From positions 124,001-188,000 of the forward strand of contig NZ_FOXA01000007.1 of NCBI RefSeq assembly GCF_900115595.1: a DNA stretch of 64,000 nucleotides. Direction: 5' to 3'. The translations under genes were made by a program, and so were the position numbers. This DNA is from Tranquillimonas alkanivorans (GTDB lineage: Bacteria; Pseudomonadota; Alphaproteobacteria; Rhodobacterales; Rhodobacteraceae). Of the stretch, positions 8,700 through 19,864 are shown piece by piece. Positions within the stretch are counted from its first letter, which is position 1, and each line of letters opens with the position of its first letter. Below the pieces are notes generated by a model, which worked only from the letters and a program-made list of their open reading frames with translations, searched no databases and was not told where the DNA came from.

Positions 8700-9767
8700 A
8701 TGAAAGACCTTTCCCCCCAAGAGGTGCTCGACACCGCGCTGCGCAACGCCGAGGCGCTGTTCGGCGGTGTCACGCTGAAATACGCCGTCGTCATCGGCGT
8801 CTTCGTCGGCACCACGCTGGCGCTCGCCTGGATCGCGTGGCGGCTGCACTACGTGAAGCGCAGCGCTCCGGGGCCGATGAACTTCCTGCGGTTCCTGTTC
8901 CCGCGCTCGGTCTACCTGCACCGCTCGACCTGGGTGGACATCCAGCTGATCGTGATCAACCAGCTCTTCTCGCCGCTGACGCTGTCGCTGACGGCGCTCG
9001 GCACCGGCGTCATCGCCTCGGCCACGAGCGAGGGGCTGGGCCGGATCCTTCCGGGGCACGACCCGTCGTTCTCGTGGGGGCTGTGGTCGCTGCTGCTGTT
9101 CACGCTGGCGCTCGCGCTGGTGTCGGACCTTGCGACCTATGTCGTGCACCGGCTCTATCACACGATCCCGGCGCTGTGGGAGATCCACAAGGTCCACCAC
9201 TCGGCCGAGGTGATGAGCCCGCTGACCATCTTTCGTATCCACCCGCTCTACGACCTTGCGGCGCGGGCGCTCAAGGCGCTGCTGATGGGGCCGCTTCAGG
9301 GGCTGGTCTTCTTCGCCTGGGCGGGGCCGGTGGACGCGATGACGGCGTTCGGCGCGAACCTCGTCTTCGCCGTCTTCCACATGTTCGGCGCGGGGCTCAG
9401 GCACAGCCATGTCTGGCTGAGCTACGGGCCCTGGCTCGAGCGGGTGTTCATCAGCCCGGCGCAGCACCAGATCCACCACTCTGTCGCGCGCAAGCACTGG
9501 GACAAGAACTTCGGCCAGATCTTCGCGCTGTGGGACTGGGTGTTCGGCTCGCTCTACGTCCCGAAGGGATACGAAGAGCTGAAGTTCGGCATCACGGGCG
9601 ACCCATCGGTGAACTTCTCGGGCGTCGCGGGCGGGCTGGTGCGCCCGGTCGTCAACGGCTGGCTGGTGGCCACCGGCCGGCGGCGCGGTGCACGGCCCAC
9701 GCGGGCCTGGCGCCGGCGGCAGGAGCGCGAGAACGCGCCGCCGCAATCGCTTCCGGCCGAGGAATAG
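8700..9767 (+). CDS. Fatty acid hydroxylase / sterol desaturase superfamily membrane protein
   Basis: A 355-residue integral membrane di-iron oxygenase-type protein. Membrane segments occupy about residues 28-47, 80-100, 120-145 and 195-240. The histidine clusters that bind iron are complete: HRLYH, HKVHHS, a single H in LRHSHVWL and HQIHHS. The C-terminus after residue 310 is basic and variable. Relatives hydroxylate or desaturate fatty acids, sterols, carotenoids or ornithine lipids; nothing nearby tells which. It stands alone, divergent from the HtrA-like gene. Confidence 0.88.
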   Translation: MKDLSPQEVLDTALRNAEALFGGVTLKYAVVIGVFVGTTLALAWIAWRLHYVKRSAPGPMNFLRFLFPRSVYLHRSTWVDIQLIVINQLFSPLTLSLTALGTGVIASATSEGLGRILPGHDPSFSWGLWSLLLFTLALALVSDLATYVVHRLYHTIPALWEIHKVHHSAEVMSPLTIFRIHPLYDLAARALKALLMGPLQGLVFFAWAGPVDAMTAFGANLVFAVFHMFGAGLRHSHVWLSYGPWLERVFISPAQHQIHHSVARKHWDKNFGQIFALWDWVFGSLYVPKGYEELKFGITGDPSVNFSGVAGGLVRPVVNGWLVATGRRRGARPTRAWRRRQERENAPPQSLPAEE

Positions 9768-9783
9768 GCGGCGCGCCGCCGGC

Positions 9784-9797
9784 ATGACCGAGGTCAA
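9784..9797. promoter_or_regulatory. Weaker FNR/DNR-like box
   Basis: ATGAC-N4-GTCAA, one mismatch from the TTGAC-N4-GTCAA form seen at 3555. It lies about 60 bases before the ATG of the small membrane protein at 9856. The match is short and could be chance. Confidence 0.35.
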
Positions 9798-9855
9798 GGA
9801 CCGGTTCTGCCCAGGCCGCCACACTGGCGGCATCGCAAGGGACACGAGGTGCGGG

Positions 9856-10035
9856 ATGGCGGACAAGAGGATCAGGGTCGAGCAGCACGGGGGCCTCGGG
9901 CTGCTCTGGATCGCGGGGTGGCTGTTCACGATCGGCTACCTCGACCTGTCGTTCTGGCGCGGGGTGCTGGCGATCGTGCTGTGGCCTTATTTCCTGGGCG
10001 CGGACCTGGCCGCGCCCGTGCCCTTACCGGGCTGA
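9856..10035 (+). CDS. Small membrane protein, unknown function
   Basis: A 59-residue protein starting MADKRIRVEQHGGLGLLW. Most of the chain is hydrophobic: a segment LLWIAGWLFTIGYLDL and a second GVLAIVLWPYFLGADL, arranged as one long or two short spans. The start at 9856 follows a gaggtgcggg ribosome site. Similar short proteins of unknown role are frequent in Rhodobacteraceae. It ends 7 bases before the convergent oxyR stop. Confidence 0.7.
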   Translation: MADKRIRVEQHGGLGLLWIAGWLFTIGYLDLSFWRGVLAIVLWPYFLGADLAAPVPLPG

Positions 10036-10042
10036 GCGGCGC

Positions 10043-10972
10043 TCACGCCGCTTCGACCGGCTCCATCCCGTTGGCGCGGCGCATCTCTTCGCCCGAGTGG
10101 CGCACCACCTCGGCGATCCGGGTGAGTTGCTCGGCCAGCGGGCTGGTGCGGCGCCAGATCATGCCGATGGTGCGCGTGGGCTCGGGCCGTTCCAGCCGCG
10201 CGACCGAGACGGGGGCCGACCGCGTCTCGACCGGCACGGCCATCTCGGGGATCAGCGTCAGGCCCAGCCCCGCCCCCACCATCTGCACCAGCGTGGCCAG
10301 CGAACTACCGTCGAGCCCGCCATGCGCCTCGGCCGTGCCGATCTTGCAGAACGACAGCGCCTGCTCGCGGAAACAGTGCCCCTCTTCCAGCAGCAGCAGC
10401 CGCATGCGGCGCAGTGCCTCGCCGCTGGGCACCGGCGCGTCGGCCTCGTCGGCGGGGCGGATCAGCACGAAGCGTTCGCTGAACAGCGCGGCCTCGGTGA
10501 AGGCGGGGTCCGAAACCGGCAGCGCCACCACGGCGGCGTCGAGCCGACCGTCCGACAGCTCGCGCATCAGCCGCGGGGTCACCGTTTCGCGCACCTGCAC
10601 GTCGAGCCCCTCGAACTCGCGCGTCAGATTCACGATCAGCGACGGCAGCAGGTACGGCGCGACGGTGGGAATCACGCCCATCCGCAGCCGTCCCGCCAGC
10701 CGGCCGCGCGAGGCGCGGGCCAGGTCCTCGAGCTCGTCGACCGAGCGCAGGATGTCGTGGACGCGCGGCGCGAACGCCTCTCCGAAGCCGGTCAGCCGCA
10801 CCTTGCGCGCCCCGCGTTCGAACAGCGCCGCGCCGAGCGTTTCCTCCAGTTCCCTGATCTGCATGGAAAGCGCCGGCTGCGAGATGGCGCAGACATCGGC
10901 GGCCCGGCCGAAATGTCCCGACCGGGCGAGCGCCTCGAAATAGCGGAGCTGTTTCAGCGTGAGGTTAGCCAT
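10043..10972 (-). CDS. oxyR: LysR-family peroxide sensor OxyR
   Basis: A 309-residue LysR-type regulator: N-terminal winged helix (residues 1-60, with AADVCAISQPALSMQIRELE) and a two-lobed effector domain. The redox pair of OxyR is present as Cys200 and Cys209 in GHCFREQALSFC, matching Cys199/Cys208 of the E. coli protein in place and spacing. Hydrogen peroxide would form the disulfide and switch on target genes. It diverges from katG, the usual OxyR target, over a 243-base gap. Confidence 0.95.
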   Translation of the reverse strand: MANLTLKQLRYFEALARSGHFGRAADVCAISQPALSMQIRELEETLGAALFERGARKVRLTGFGEAFAPRVHDILRSVDELEDLARASRGRLAGRLRMGVIPTVAPYLLPSLIVNLTREFEGLDVQVRETVTPRLMRELSDGRLDAAVVALPVSDPAFTEAALFSERFVLIRPADEADAPVPSGEALRRMRLLLLEEGHCFREQALSFCKIGTAEAHGGLDGSSLATLVQMVGAGLGLTLIPEMAVPVETRSAPVSVARLERPEPTRTIGMIWRRTSPLAEQLTRIAEVVRHSGEEMRRANGMEPVEAA

Positions 10973-10981
10973 AAGCGCACC

Positions 10982-11001
10982 TTATCCAAAGCATCAGATA
11001 A
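10982..11001. promoter_or_regulatory. Candidate OxyR operator in the oxyR-katG gap
   Basis: An inverted repeat TTATC-N10-GATAA starts 9 bases beyond the oxyR ATG. Its placement over the oxyR start fits autoregulation and activation of katG. LysR sites are degenerate, so only the symmetry and position support this. Confidence 0.45.
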
Positions 11002-11152
11002 TTCAACTTCCACTGATGGTTCGGGAGGGGTATGCAGAACCTCGGAACGGCACGGAGCGACGAGGCGTCGGAGAGGGAACGAAGCGTGCGGACCGCCGCG
11101 CACGGCAGAGCGCCACGCCCCCTTCACATCGGCGGACCATGATCACAGGTAA

Positions 11153-13426
<2,274 letters not shown>

Positions 13427-13468
13427 TCGGCGCATCTTCGGCCCTGCGTGTCGAAGGAAAACACGATG

Positions 13469-13505
13469 GGGGCGCGCGGCTCGATCCGCGCGCCCCTTCT
13501 TTCTT
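13469..13505 (+). terminator. Rho-independent terminator of katG
   Basis: A perfect 11-base GC stem (13469-13479 with 13486-13496), a six-base loop, then TTCTTTCTT. It begins 43 bases after the katG stop. Confidence 0.9.
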
Positions 13506-13622
13506 CGCGGCGCGGCAGGCGCACCGGGCGCGGGGTCATCTTCGCGTCTTTTCGCCCTGCCCGCTTGGCAAAGGCACGTTCGGGGCCTATACGCGCGCCC
13601 TGACCATCCGGAAGGTGACGAC

Positions 13623-14408
13623 ATGCAGGGCAGCGCCAATCTCAACATCATGATCAAGGCCGCGCGGAAGGCCGGGCGGAGCCTGGTCAAGGACTTCCGC
13701 GAGGTCGAGAACCTGCAGGTCTCGACCAAGGGCGCCGGCGACTTCGTCAGCCGCGCCGACACCGCGGCCGAGAAGATCGTCTTCGAGGAACTGACCCAGG
13801 CCCGCCCGAACTACGGCTGGGTCGGCGAGGAAAGCGACCCGGTCGAGGGCAAGGACCCCACGCGCCGCTGGATCGTCGATCCGCTCGACGGGACCAACAA
13901 CTTCCTGCACGGCCAGCCACACTGGTGCGTGTCCATCGCGCTCGAGCACAAGGGCGAGGTCGTCTCGGCCGTCGTCTTCGACCCTGCCAAGGACGAGATG
14001 TTCGTGGCCGAAAAGGGCGGCGGCGCCTGGATGAACGAGATGCGCCTGCGCGTCTCGGGCCGCCACCGCATGATCGAATGCCTCTTCGCCACCGGGCTGC
14101 CGCAGGCCGGGCGCAGCGGGCTTCCCGCCGCGATGCAGGAGCTGGGCCGCGTCTTGCCCGCCGCCTCCGGCGTGCGGCAGTGGGGCGCGGCGGCGCTGGA
14201 CCTGGCCTATGTCGCGGCGGGCCGCTTCGACGGCTACTGGCAGCGCCGGCTGAGCGCCTGGGACATCGCGGCGGGGATGCTGATCGTGCGCGAGGCCGGC
14301 GGCCTCGTCGACGGCATCCGCGAGGGCGACGACCCGCTCGAGCGCGGCGAGATCATCGCCGCCAACGAGGGCGTTTTCGACGCCTTCGCCAAGGCCGTGC
14401 GGGGCTGA
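13623..14408 (+). CDS. Inositol monophosphatase family protein (SuhB-like)
   Basis: A 261-residue Mg-dependent phosphatase of the FIG fold. Metal-binding motifs are intact: WVGEES near residue 78, DPLDGTNNF near 87, and AWDIAAG near 216. Family members dephosphorylate inositol-1-phosphate or related sugar phosphates; SuhB types also act in rRNA antitermination. The substrate cannot be told from sequence. The start is preceded by aaggtgacg. A single-gene unit between katG and the repeat-rich gap. Confidence 0.9.
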   Translation: MQGSANLNIMIKAARKAGRSLVKDFREVENLQVSTKGAGDFVSRADTAAEKIVFEELTQARPNYGWVGEESDPVEGKDPTRRWIVDPLDGTNNFLHGQPHWCVSIALEHKGEVVSAVVFDPAKDEMFVAEKGGGAWMNEMRLRVSGRHRMIECLFATGLPQAGRSGLPAAMQELGRVLPAASGVRQWGAAALDLAYVAAGRFDGYWQRRLSAWDIAAGMLIVREAGGLVDGIREGDDPLERGEIIAANEGVFDAFAKAVRG

Positions 14409-14473
14409 GGCGCCAAGCCTGCTTTCAAACGGTTCCGAGGCGCGGCGGCGTCCCGCCACAGCACCCGACGACA

Positions 14474-14558
14474 GGGCATCGCCCGACCGAGGGCGGGAGC
14501 GATGCGCCCGCCCCTGGGGGCGGTCGGGCGCTGCCCGGGCCGGTGGCCCGGGCGGGTG
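14474..14558. repeat. GC-rich dispersed repeat, copy 1
   Basis: An element of about 85 bases beginning gggcatcgcccg and containing tgggggcggtcgggcgctgc followed by a palindromic cccgggc block. It recurs at 14691 and, in part, at 35660. Its inner arms can fold into strong hairpins. Together with the second copy it fills most of the 425-base gap between the phosphatase and rhomboid genes; the 130 bases between copies show no gene. Confidence 0.8.
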
Positions 14559-14690
14559 GCTTCGAGAACAGCGCTGGATGTCTTCCATCCTTGCCGCAGT
14601 GGACTGGTCGCAGCCAGAGTGAGCATGTCGACGCTGCGCGCCGGGACGGCCCGGACCACTCCCCGGTCCCACCGCAGCTCACCAACAATA

Positions 14691-14778
14691 GGGCATCGCC
14701 CGGCCGCGGGGGGGGGGGCGCGAAGCGCCCGCCCATGGGGGCGGTCGGGCGCTGCCCGGGCCGCGGGCCCGGGCGGAT
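14691..14778. repeat. GC-rich dispersed repeat, copy 2
   Basis: A second copy of the element at 14474 in the same orientation, with the same opening and core. It contains an uninterrupted run of 11 G (14708-14718), a likely site of length variation or sequencing error. Confidence 0.8.
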
Positions 14779-14833
14779 GAGCCTTAAACGTGTCGCGCAA
14801 GCCCCTGATGAGCAGTCGACACCTCCCCGCGCC

Positions 14834-15568
14834 TCACCGCCGCCGTCCAGTCCGAGGGATCGGTGTCCGGCGTATGCGGTAACGGGCCTCGGGGTGCGGC
14901 GGGTGGCCGTGGGTGCGGGTCCAGTAGGCCGGACCGCCGCGCCGCTGCCAGACCGGCAGGGTCAGCGCCAGGCCCACGACAAAGCCCCCGGCATGCGCCC
15001 AGTAGGCCACGCCACCCATTCCGGCTGGCGTGGCCGCGCCGGAAAAGACCCGGATCGCGAACCAGAAGCCCAGCACCAGCCAGGCCGGGATCGGGATGAC
15101 GCGGAAGAACACGATCAGGATGATCAACACGTCCACCCGCGCGCGGGGGAACATCAGAAGATAGCCGCCCATCACCCCGGCGATGGCGCCCGAGGCGCCG
15201 ACCATCGGGATGGTCGAGGTCGGATCCGGCAACACCTGCGCCAGCGCCGCCCCCACGCCCGAGGCAAGGTAGAAGAGGAGGAAGCGCAGATGGCCCATCT
15301 CCTCTTCCAGGTTGTCGCCGAAGATCCACAAAAACAGCATGTTGCCGGCCAGGTGCAGCAGCCCGCCGTGCAGGAACTGCGAGGTGACGAAGGTCACCGG
15401 GTCCGAAATCGCCGGGACCAGCGCCCACTGGAAGTAGAAGGCCTGCAACACCCGCTCGTCCGCCATCAGCGGCACGGTGGCGAGGAACACCAGGACGTTC
15501 ACCGCGATCAGCGCGTAGGTGACGAAGGGCGTGCCCTCCGACGGGTTGTGATCGCGGATCGGGAACAT
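14834..15568 (-). CDS. Rhomboid family intramembrane serine protease
   Basis: A 244-residue polytopic membrane protein with about six spans. The catalytic dyad is Ser127 in VGASGAIAG and His192 in YWAHAGGF; the oxyanion/loop motif HGGLLHLAGNMLFLWIFGDN is conserved. Such enzymes cleave membrane anchors of other proteins inside the bilayer. The soluble tail after residue 210 is basic. It lies 32 bases downstream of the putA stop on the same strand; co-transcription is possible but not required. Confidence 0.93.
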   Translation of the reverse strand: MFPIRDHNPSEGTPFVTYALIAVNVLVFLATVPLMADERVLQAFYFQWALVPAISDPVTFVTSQFLHGGLLHLAGNMLFLWIFGDNLEEEMGHLRFLLFYLASGVGAALAQVLPDPTSTIPMVGASGAIAGVMGGYLLMFPRARVDVLIILIVFFRVIPIPAWLVLGFWFAIRVFSGAATPAGMGGVAYWAHAGGFVVGLALTLPVWQRRGGPAYWTRTHGHPPHPEARYRIRRTPIPRTGRRR

Positions 15569-15600
15569 GGGCGCGACGCTCGCCCATGTCCCCGGTCAGG

Positions 15601-18600
15601 TCAAGCCGATGCCGCCTCGGCCAGAAGCTGCGCGTTCCCGCCCGAGGCGGTGGTGTCCACGCAGACGTGGCGCTCGAGCAGCACGTCGCAGGGGCGCGGC
15701 TGCCCCGTGAGAAGCGGCAGGATCGCGCCCTCACGCCGGGCCAGCGCCTGCGCGTAGTCCCGCGCCGTCGCCGCGTCGCCCCACCAGAGCGCGCCTGCGA
15801 TGCCGTCCCGCTTGGTCAGTTCGTCGGGCGCCATGTCCTCGGCCACGACCGCCCGACCGCCGAGCGCCTCGACCGCCTTCGCCTGCGCGCGGGCGTCGGG
15901 GCCGAGGCAGACGAAGGGCGCGCGGGGGAAGGTCGAGTAGCGGTTCGACTCGCCCGTGGGCCCCGGCAGGTCGCGGGGGCCGCCGGACGGTTGCACCTGC
16001 AACTGTTGCGATTGCGACTTCTCTGCCCCCTCGGCCCGCGTCATCTTGCGCACGTACATCGGACCGCCCGCCTTGGGCCCGGTGCCCGACAACCCCTCGC
16101 CGCCGAAGGGCTGCGATCCGACGATCGCGCCGATCTGGTTGCGGTTGACGTAGAGGTTGCCGGCATGAACCCGCTCGACCACGTGCTGCACGCGGCTGTC
16201 GATGCGGGTGTGCAGCCCGAAGGTCAGCCCGAAGCCGCGCGCGTTCACCGCGTCGATCACGGCGTCCAGTTCGTCGGCCTCGAAGGTGGCAAGGTGGAGG
16301 ACCGGGCCGAAGACCTCTTTCTCTATGGCCTCGATTCCGCTCACGCCGATGACCACGGGGCCGAGGAAATGGCCGCCGGCGGTGGCGTTCAGCTCCTTCA
16401 GCACGCGGCCCTCCGACCGCGCCTTGTCCACGTAGCCCTTGATCGCGGCATGCGCCTCGCCGTCGATCAGCGGGCCCACGTCGGTCGCCAGCGACCAAGG
16501 ATCGCCCAGGCGCAACTCCTCCATCGCGCCAAAGAGCATCTCCTTGAACATCGGCGCGACGTCGGCCTGCACGTAGAGGCAGCGCAGCGCCGAGCAGCGC
16601 TGGCCGGCGGACTGGAAGGCCGAGGTCAGGACGTCCGCCACCGCCTGTTCGGCCAGCGCCGTGCTGTCCACGATCATCGCGTTCAGCCCGCCTGTTTCCG
16701 CCGTCAGCGGCGCGCCGGGGGCGAGGTTCTCGGCCATCGCCTTGCGGATCTTCAGCGCGGTTTCGGTTGAGCCGGTGAAGGTCACGCCGTCCACCCGCGC
16801 GTCCGAGGTCAGCGCCGCGCCGATCTCGCCCCCGCCGGGCAGAAGCTGGATGGCGGTGCGCGGCACGCCCGCCTCGTGCATCAGGCGCACGGCGAGGTCG
16901 GCGATGAGCGGCGTCTGCTCGGCGGGCTTGGCCAGCACGGCGTTGCCGGCGGCCAGCGCGGCGGCGATCTGGCCGGTGAAGATCGCCAGCGGGAAGTTCC
17001 AAGGCGAGATGCAGGTGACGCGGCCCAGCGGCGGCGCGTCGAGCTCGGCGATGCGGGCGGCGTAGTAGCGCAGGAAATCCACCGCCTCGCGCAGTTCGCC
17101 CACTGCGTCGGGTAGCGACTTGCCGGCCTCGCGGGCGACGATGGCGAAGATTTCGCCGTGGTGTTCCTCGTAAAGGTCGGCCACGCCGTTCAACACCCGC
17201 GCGCGCTCCTCGGGCGCGGCGTCCCACGGCTGCGCGGCGGCGAGCGCGGTGTCCACGTCGGCGGGCGTGGACCAGCGCACCTCGCCCACCGTGTCGCCCG
17301 GATCGGCGGGGTTGGGCAGCGGTTGCGGCTCCCTCGCCGCAGGCTCGCCCGCGAGCAGCGGCGCGGCGGTGAAGCGGGTATCGCGGAAGGGCAGGCGGGC
17401 GGCCTCGATCTCCGCCAGATGCGTGGCGTTAGCCAGGTCCCAGCCGCGGGAGTTCGGGCGCTCGGGCAGGAACAGGTCGGTGCCCGGCGGGATCTGCGGC
17501 GCGCGGCCCACCATGTCGAACGGGTCGGCGGCGACCGTTTCAGGCGGCACTTCCTCGTCCACGATCTGGTTTACGAAGGACGAATTCGCGCCGTTCTCCA
17601 GGAGACGCCGGACGAGATAGGCCAGCAGGTCCCGGTGCGCGCCGACGGGGGCGTAGATGCGGCAGCGGGTCTTTTCCTCGGCCAGCACGATGTCGTGCAG
17701 CCGTTCGCCCATGCCGTGCAGGCGCTGGAACTCGAAAACGCTGCGGTCCTCGGCCATCTCGAGGATGGCGGCGACGGTGTGGGCGTTGTGGGTGGCGAAC
17801 TGCGGATAGATGCGGTCGGTCATGCCCAGGAGCTTGCGGGCGTTCGCGATGTAGCTCACGTCGGTCGCGGCCTTCGAGGTGAAGACCGGGAAGCTTCCCA
17901 TCCCCAGCGTCTGGGCGTGCTTGATCTCGGTGTCCCAGTACGCGCCCTTTACCAGCCGCACCATGATCCGGCGGTCGAGCTTTTCCGCCAAGGCGTAAAG
18001 CCAGTCGAGCGTCGCGCCCGCGCGGGGGCCGTACGCCTGCACCACCACGCCGAAACCATCCCAGCCGTGAAGCTCGGTGTCCGACAGCACCTCTTCGATG
18101 ACGGCGAGGGACAGGGTCAGGCGGTCGGCCTCCTCGGCATCGACGTTCAGGCCGATGCCCAGCTTCGCCGCCTGCCGGGCCAGCGTGCGGACGCGGGGGA
18201 CGAGTTCCTCCATGATCCGATCGCCCTGCGCGACCTCGTAACGGGGGTGGAGCGCCGAGAACTTGACCGAGATGCCGGGGTTCTTGGCGATGTCGCCGTG
18301 GGTCGCGGCCTTCGACATGGTGTCGATCGCGTCGGCATAGGCCTTGTGATAGCGCTGCGCGTCGCGGTCGGTGCGGGCGGCTTCGCCCAGCATGTCGTAG
18401 GAATAGGTGTAGCCCTTGGCCTCCATCTTCCGGCCCCGCTCCATCGCGGCGCTCATGGTTTCGCCCAGCACGAACTGGCGGCCCATCTCGCGCATGGCGC
18501 GGCCGACGGCGGTACGGATCACCGGCTCGCCCAGACGGCGCACTGCGCCGCGCAGGTGGCCGACGACGCCCGGCTTCTCGTCCTCGAGCACGCGGCCCGT

Positions 18601-18987
18601 CAGCATCAGCGCCCAGGTCGAGGCGTTGACGAGCGACGACGACGAGTGACCGAGGTGCTTGCCCCAGTCGGACGGCGCGATCTTGTCCTCGATCAGCGCG
18701 TCGATGGTCTCGGAATCCGGCACGCGCAGCAGCGCCTCGGCCAGGCACATCAGGGCGATGCCTTCCTCGGTCGACAGGCCGTACTCGGCCAGGAACATCT
18801 CCATCAGCCCCGGCCGGGCCGAGGCGCGGATGCGGCGAACCAGCTCGGCCCCGCGCGCGGTGGTGCGGGCGCGGGCGTCGGGCGCAAGGTCCGCCTCGGC
18901 CACCAGATCACGCAGGATGGCGTCCTGGTCGGGATAGGTATCGACGGACAGGCGGGCGAGCGGGGGGGTGACGGTGTCGCGCGGCAT
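15601..18987 (-). CDS. putA: Bifunctional proline dehydrogenase / P5C dehydrogenase PutA
   Basis: A 1128-residue enzyme converting proline to glutamate via pyrroline-5-carboxylate. The N-terminal half is the FAD-dependent proline dehydrogenase barrel (about residues 100-480, with GLNVDAEEADRL and MVRLVKGAYWD). The C-terminal half is the aldehyde dehydrogenase with LTAETGGLNAMIVD and the catalytic Cys in SAGQRCSALR, followed by an extra C-terminal region. There is no N-terminal ribbon-helix-helix domain, so unlike the E. coli protein it cannot repress its own gene; the divergent Lrp-family gene is the likely regulator. Confidence 0.97.
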   Translation of the reverse strand: MPRDTVTPPLARLSVDTYPDQDAILRDLVAEADLAPDARARTTARGAELVRRIRASARPGLMEMFLAEYGLSTEEGIALMCLAEALLRVPDSETIDALIEDKIAPSDWGKHLGHSSSSLVNASTWALMLTGRVLEDEKPGVVGHLRGAVRRLGEPVIRTAVGRAMREMGRQFVLGETMSAAMERGRKMEAKGYTYSYDMLGEAARTDRDAQRYHKAYADAIDTMSKAATHGDIAKNPGISVKFSALHPRYEVAQGDRIMEELVPRVRTLARQAAKLGIGLNVDAEEADRLTLSLAVIEEVLSDTELHGWDGFGVVVQAYGPRAGATLDWLYALAEKLDRRIMVRLVKGAYWDTEIKHAQTLGMGSFPVFTSKAATDVSYIANARKLLGMTDRIYPQFATHNAHTVAAILEMAEDRSVFEFQRLHGMGERLHDIVLAEEKTRCRIYAPVGAHRDLLAYLVRRLLENGANSSFVNQIVDEEVPPETVAADPFDMVGRAPQIPPGTDLFLPERPNSRGWDLANATHLAEIEAARLPFRDTRFTAAPLLAGEPAAREPQPLPNPADPGDTVGEVRWSTPADVDTALAAAQPWDAAPEERARVLNGVADLYEEHHGEIFAIVAREAGKSLPDAVGELREAVDFLRYYAARIAELDAPPLGRVTCISPWNFPLAIFTGQIAAALAAGNAVLAKPAEQTPLIADLAVRLMHEAGVPRTAIQLLPGGGEIGAALTSDARVDGVTFTGSTETALKIRKAMAENLAPGAPLTAETGGLNAMIVDSTALAEQAVADVLTSAFQSAGQRCSALRCLYVQADVAPMFKEMLFGAMEELRLGDPWSLATDVGPLIDGEAHAAIKGYVDKARSEGRVLKELNATAGGHFLGPVVIGVSGIEAIEKEVFGPVLHLATFEADELDAVIDAVNARGFGLTFGLHTRIDSRVQHVVERVHAGNLYVNRNQIGAIVGSQPFGGEGLSGTGPKAGGPMYVRKMTRAEGAEKSQSQQLQVQPSGGPRDLPGPTGESNRYSTFPRAPFVCLGPDARAQAKAVEALGGRAVVAEDMAPDELTKRDGIAGALWWGDAATARDYAQALARREGAILPLLTGQPRPCDVLLERHVCVDTTASGGNAQLLAEAASA

Positions 18988-19091
18988 GGTCTCCTCCGGT
19001 ATGATAATCTAATGTAGCGCGAAGCGGCGCGACGATCGGCCCGATCTTTCGCGCCAGACAGGCGAACGTTCTGAATGAAGGGGCTTTGACG

Positions 19092-19556
19092 ATGCAATTG
19101 AACGACAGCGGGCTCGACGGCTTCGACCGCGCGATCCTGCGCGAGCTTTCGAAAAACGGCCGGATCAGCGTCACCGCGCTGGCCGAGAAGATCGGGTTGT
19201 CGAAGTCGCCCACGCAGGCGCGGCTCAAGCGGCTGGAGGCTGACGGCATCATCATGGGCTACCGCGCCCTGATCGATCCCGTGCGCGTGGGGCGCGAGCA
19301 CGTGGCCTTCGTCGAGGTGAAGCTGACCGACACGCGCGAGGCGGCGCTGGCCGCGTTCAACAACGCCGTTCGGCAGGTGCCCGAGGTCGAGCAGTGCCAC
19401 ATGATCGCGGGTGACTTCGACTACCTGCTGAAGGTGCGCACCGGATCGATGACGGATTACCGCGAGGTGCTGGGCGAACGCATCTCGGCGCTGCCGCATG
19501 TCAGCCAGACCTCGACCTACGTGGCGATGCAGGCGGTGGTCGATGCGGCGCTGTGA
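19092..19556 (+). CDS. putR: Lrp/AsnC-family regulator, probable PutR
   Basis: A 154-residue protein with an N-terminal helix-turn-helix (ISVTALAEKIGLSKSPTQAR) and a C-terminal ligand-binding RAM domain. It diverges from putA over 104 bases, the arrangement in which Lrp-type PutR activates putA in response to proline in other alphaproteobacteria. ATG at 19092 is preferred over an in-frame TTG at 19086 because the ribosome site gaagggg fits. The symbol rests on context. Confidence 0.9.
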   Translation: MQLNDSGLDGFDRAILRELSKNGRISVTALAEKIGLSKSPTQARLKRLEADGIIMGYRALIDPVRVGREHVAFVEVKLTDTREAALAAFNNAVRQVPEVEQCHMIAGDFDYLLKVRTGSMTDYREVLGERISALPHVSQTSTYVAMQAVVDAAL

Positions 19557-19712
19557 TCGGGGGCGGCGCCTTCTTTCACCGGAAGGGCGGAGGCGGCTGG
19601 CGTCCCGGCTCCGGTCGCTGGTGCGGCTCCGCGAGCAGCGCGTGTCCGGGGCCGCTTGCCGGGCGGCCTGACAAGCAGCCGGTCCGAGGCATGGTATGGG
19701 CCGATCTTTCGG

Positions 19713-19797
19713 TGGTGCGGGCGGCGGGACTCGAACCCGCACGGGCGATGCCCTAGCGATTTTAAGTCGCTTGTGTCTACCGTTCCACCACGCCCGC
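19713..19797 (-). tRNA. tRNA-Leu(UAA)
   Basis: An 85-base tRNA including the encoded CCA. The acceptor stem GCGGGCG pairs with CGCCCGC; discriminator A. The anticodon stem GCGAC/GTCGC reads out anticodon TAA. There is an enlarged variable arm as expected for tRNA-Leu, and the T-loop GGTTCGAGTCC is standard. Confidence 0.96.
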
Positions 19798-19864
19798 GAC
19801 CGGCCTTCCGGGGCCGCGTTCTACCCCACCGAGATCGCGCCGACAACTCGCCCGTGCGCGGCTC

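Noticed and set aside
14474-14778. CRISPR array or IS ends from the repeated GC-rich blocks
   Set aside because: Only two copies, no regular spacers, no cas or transposase genes, and no target-site duplication.
17158-19017. A 619-codon open frame antisense to putA
   Set aside because: It mirrors putA, has no recognisable domain and shows the Arg/Gly/His-rich composition of shadow frames.
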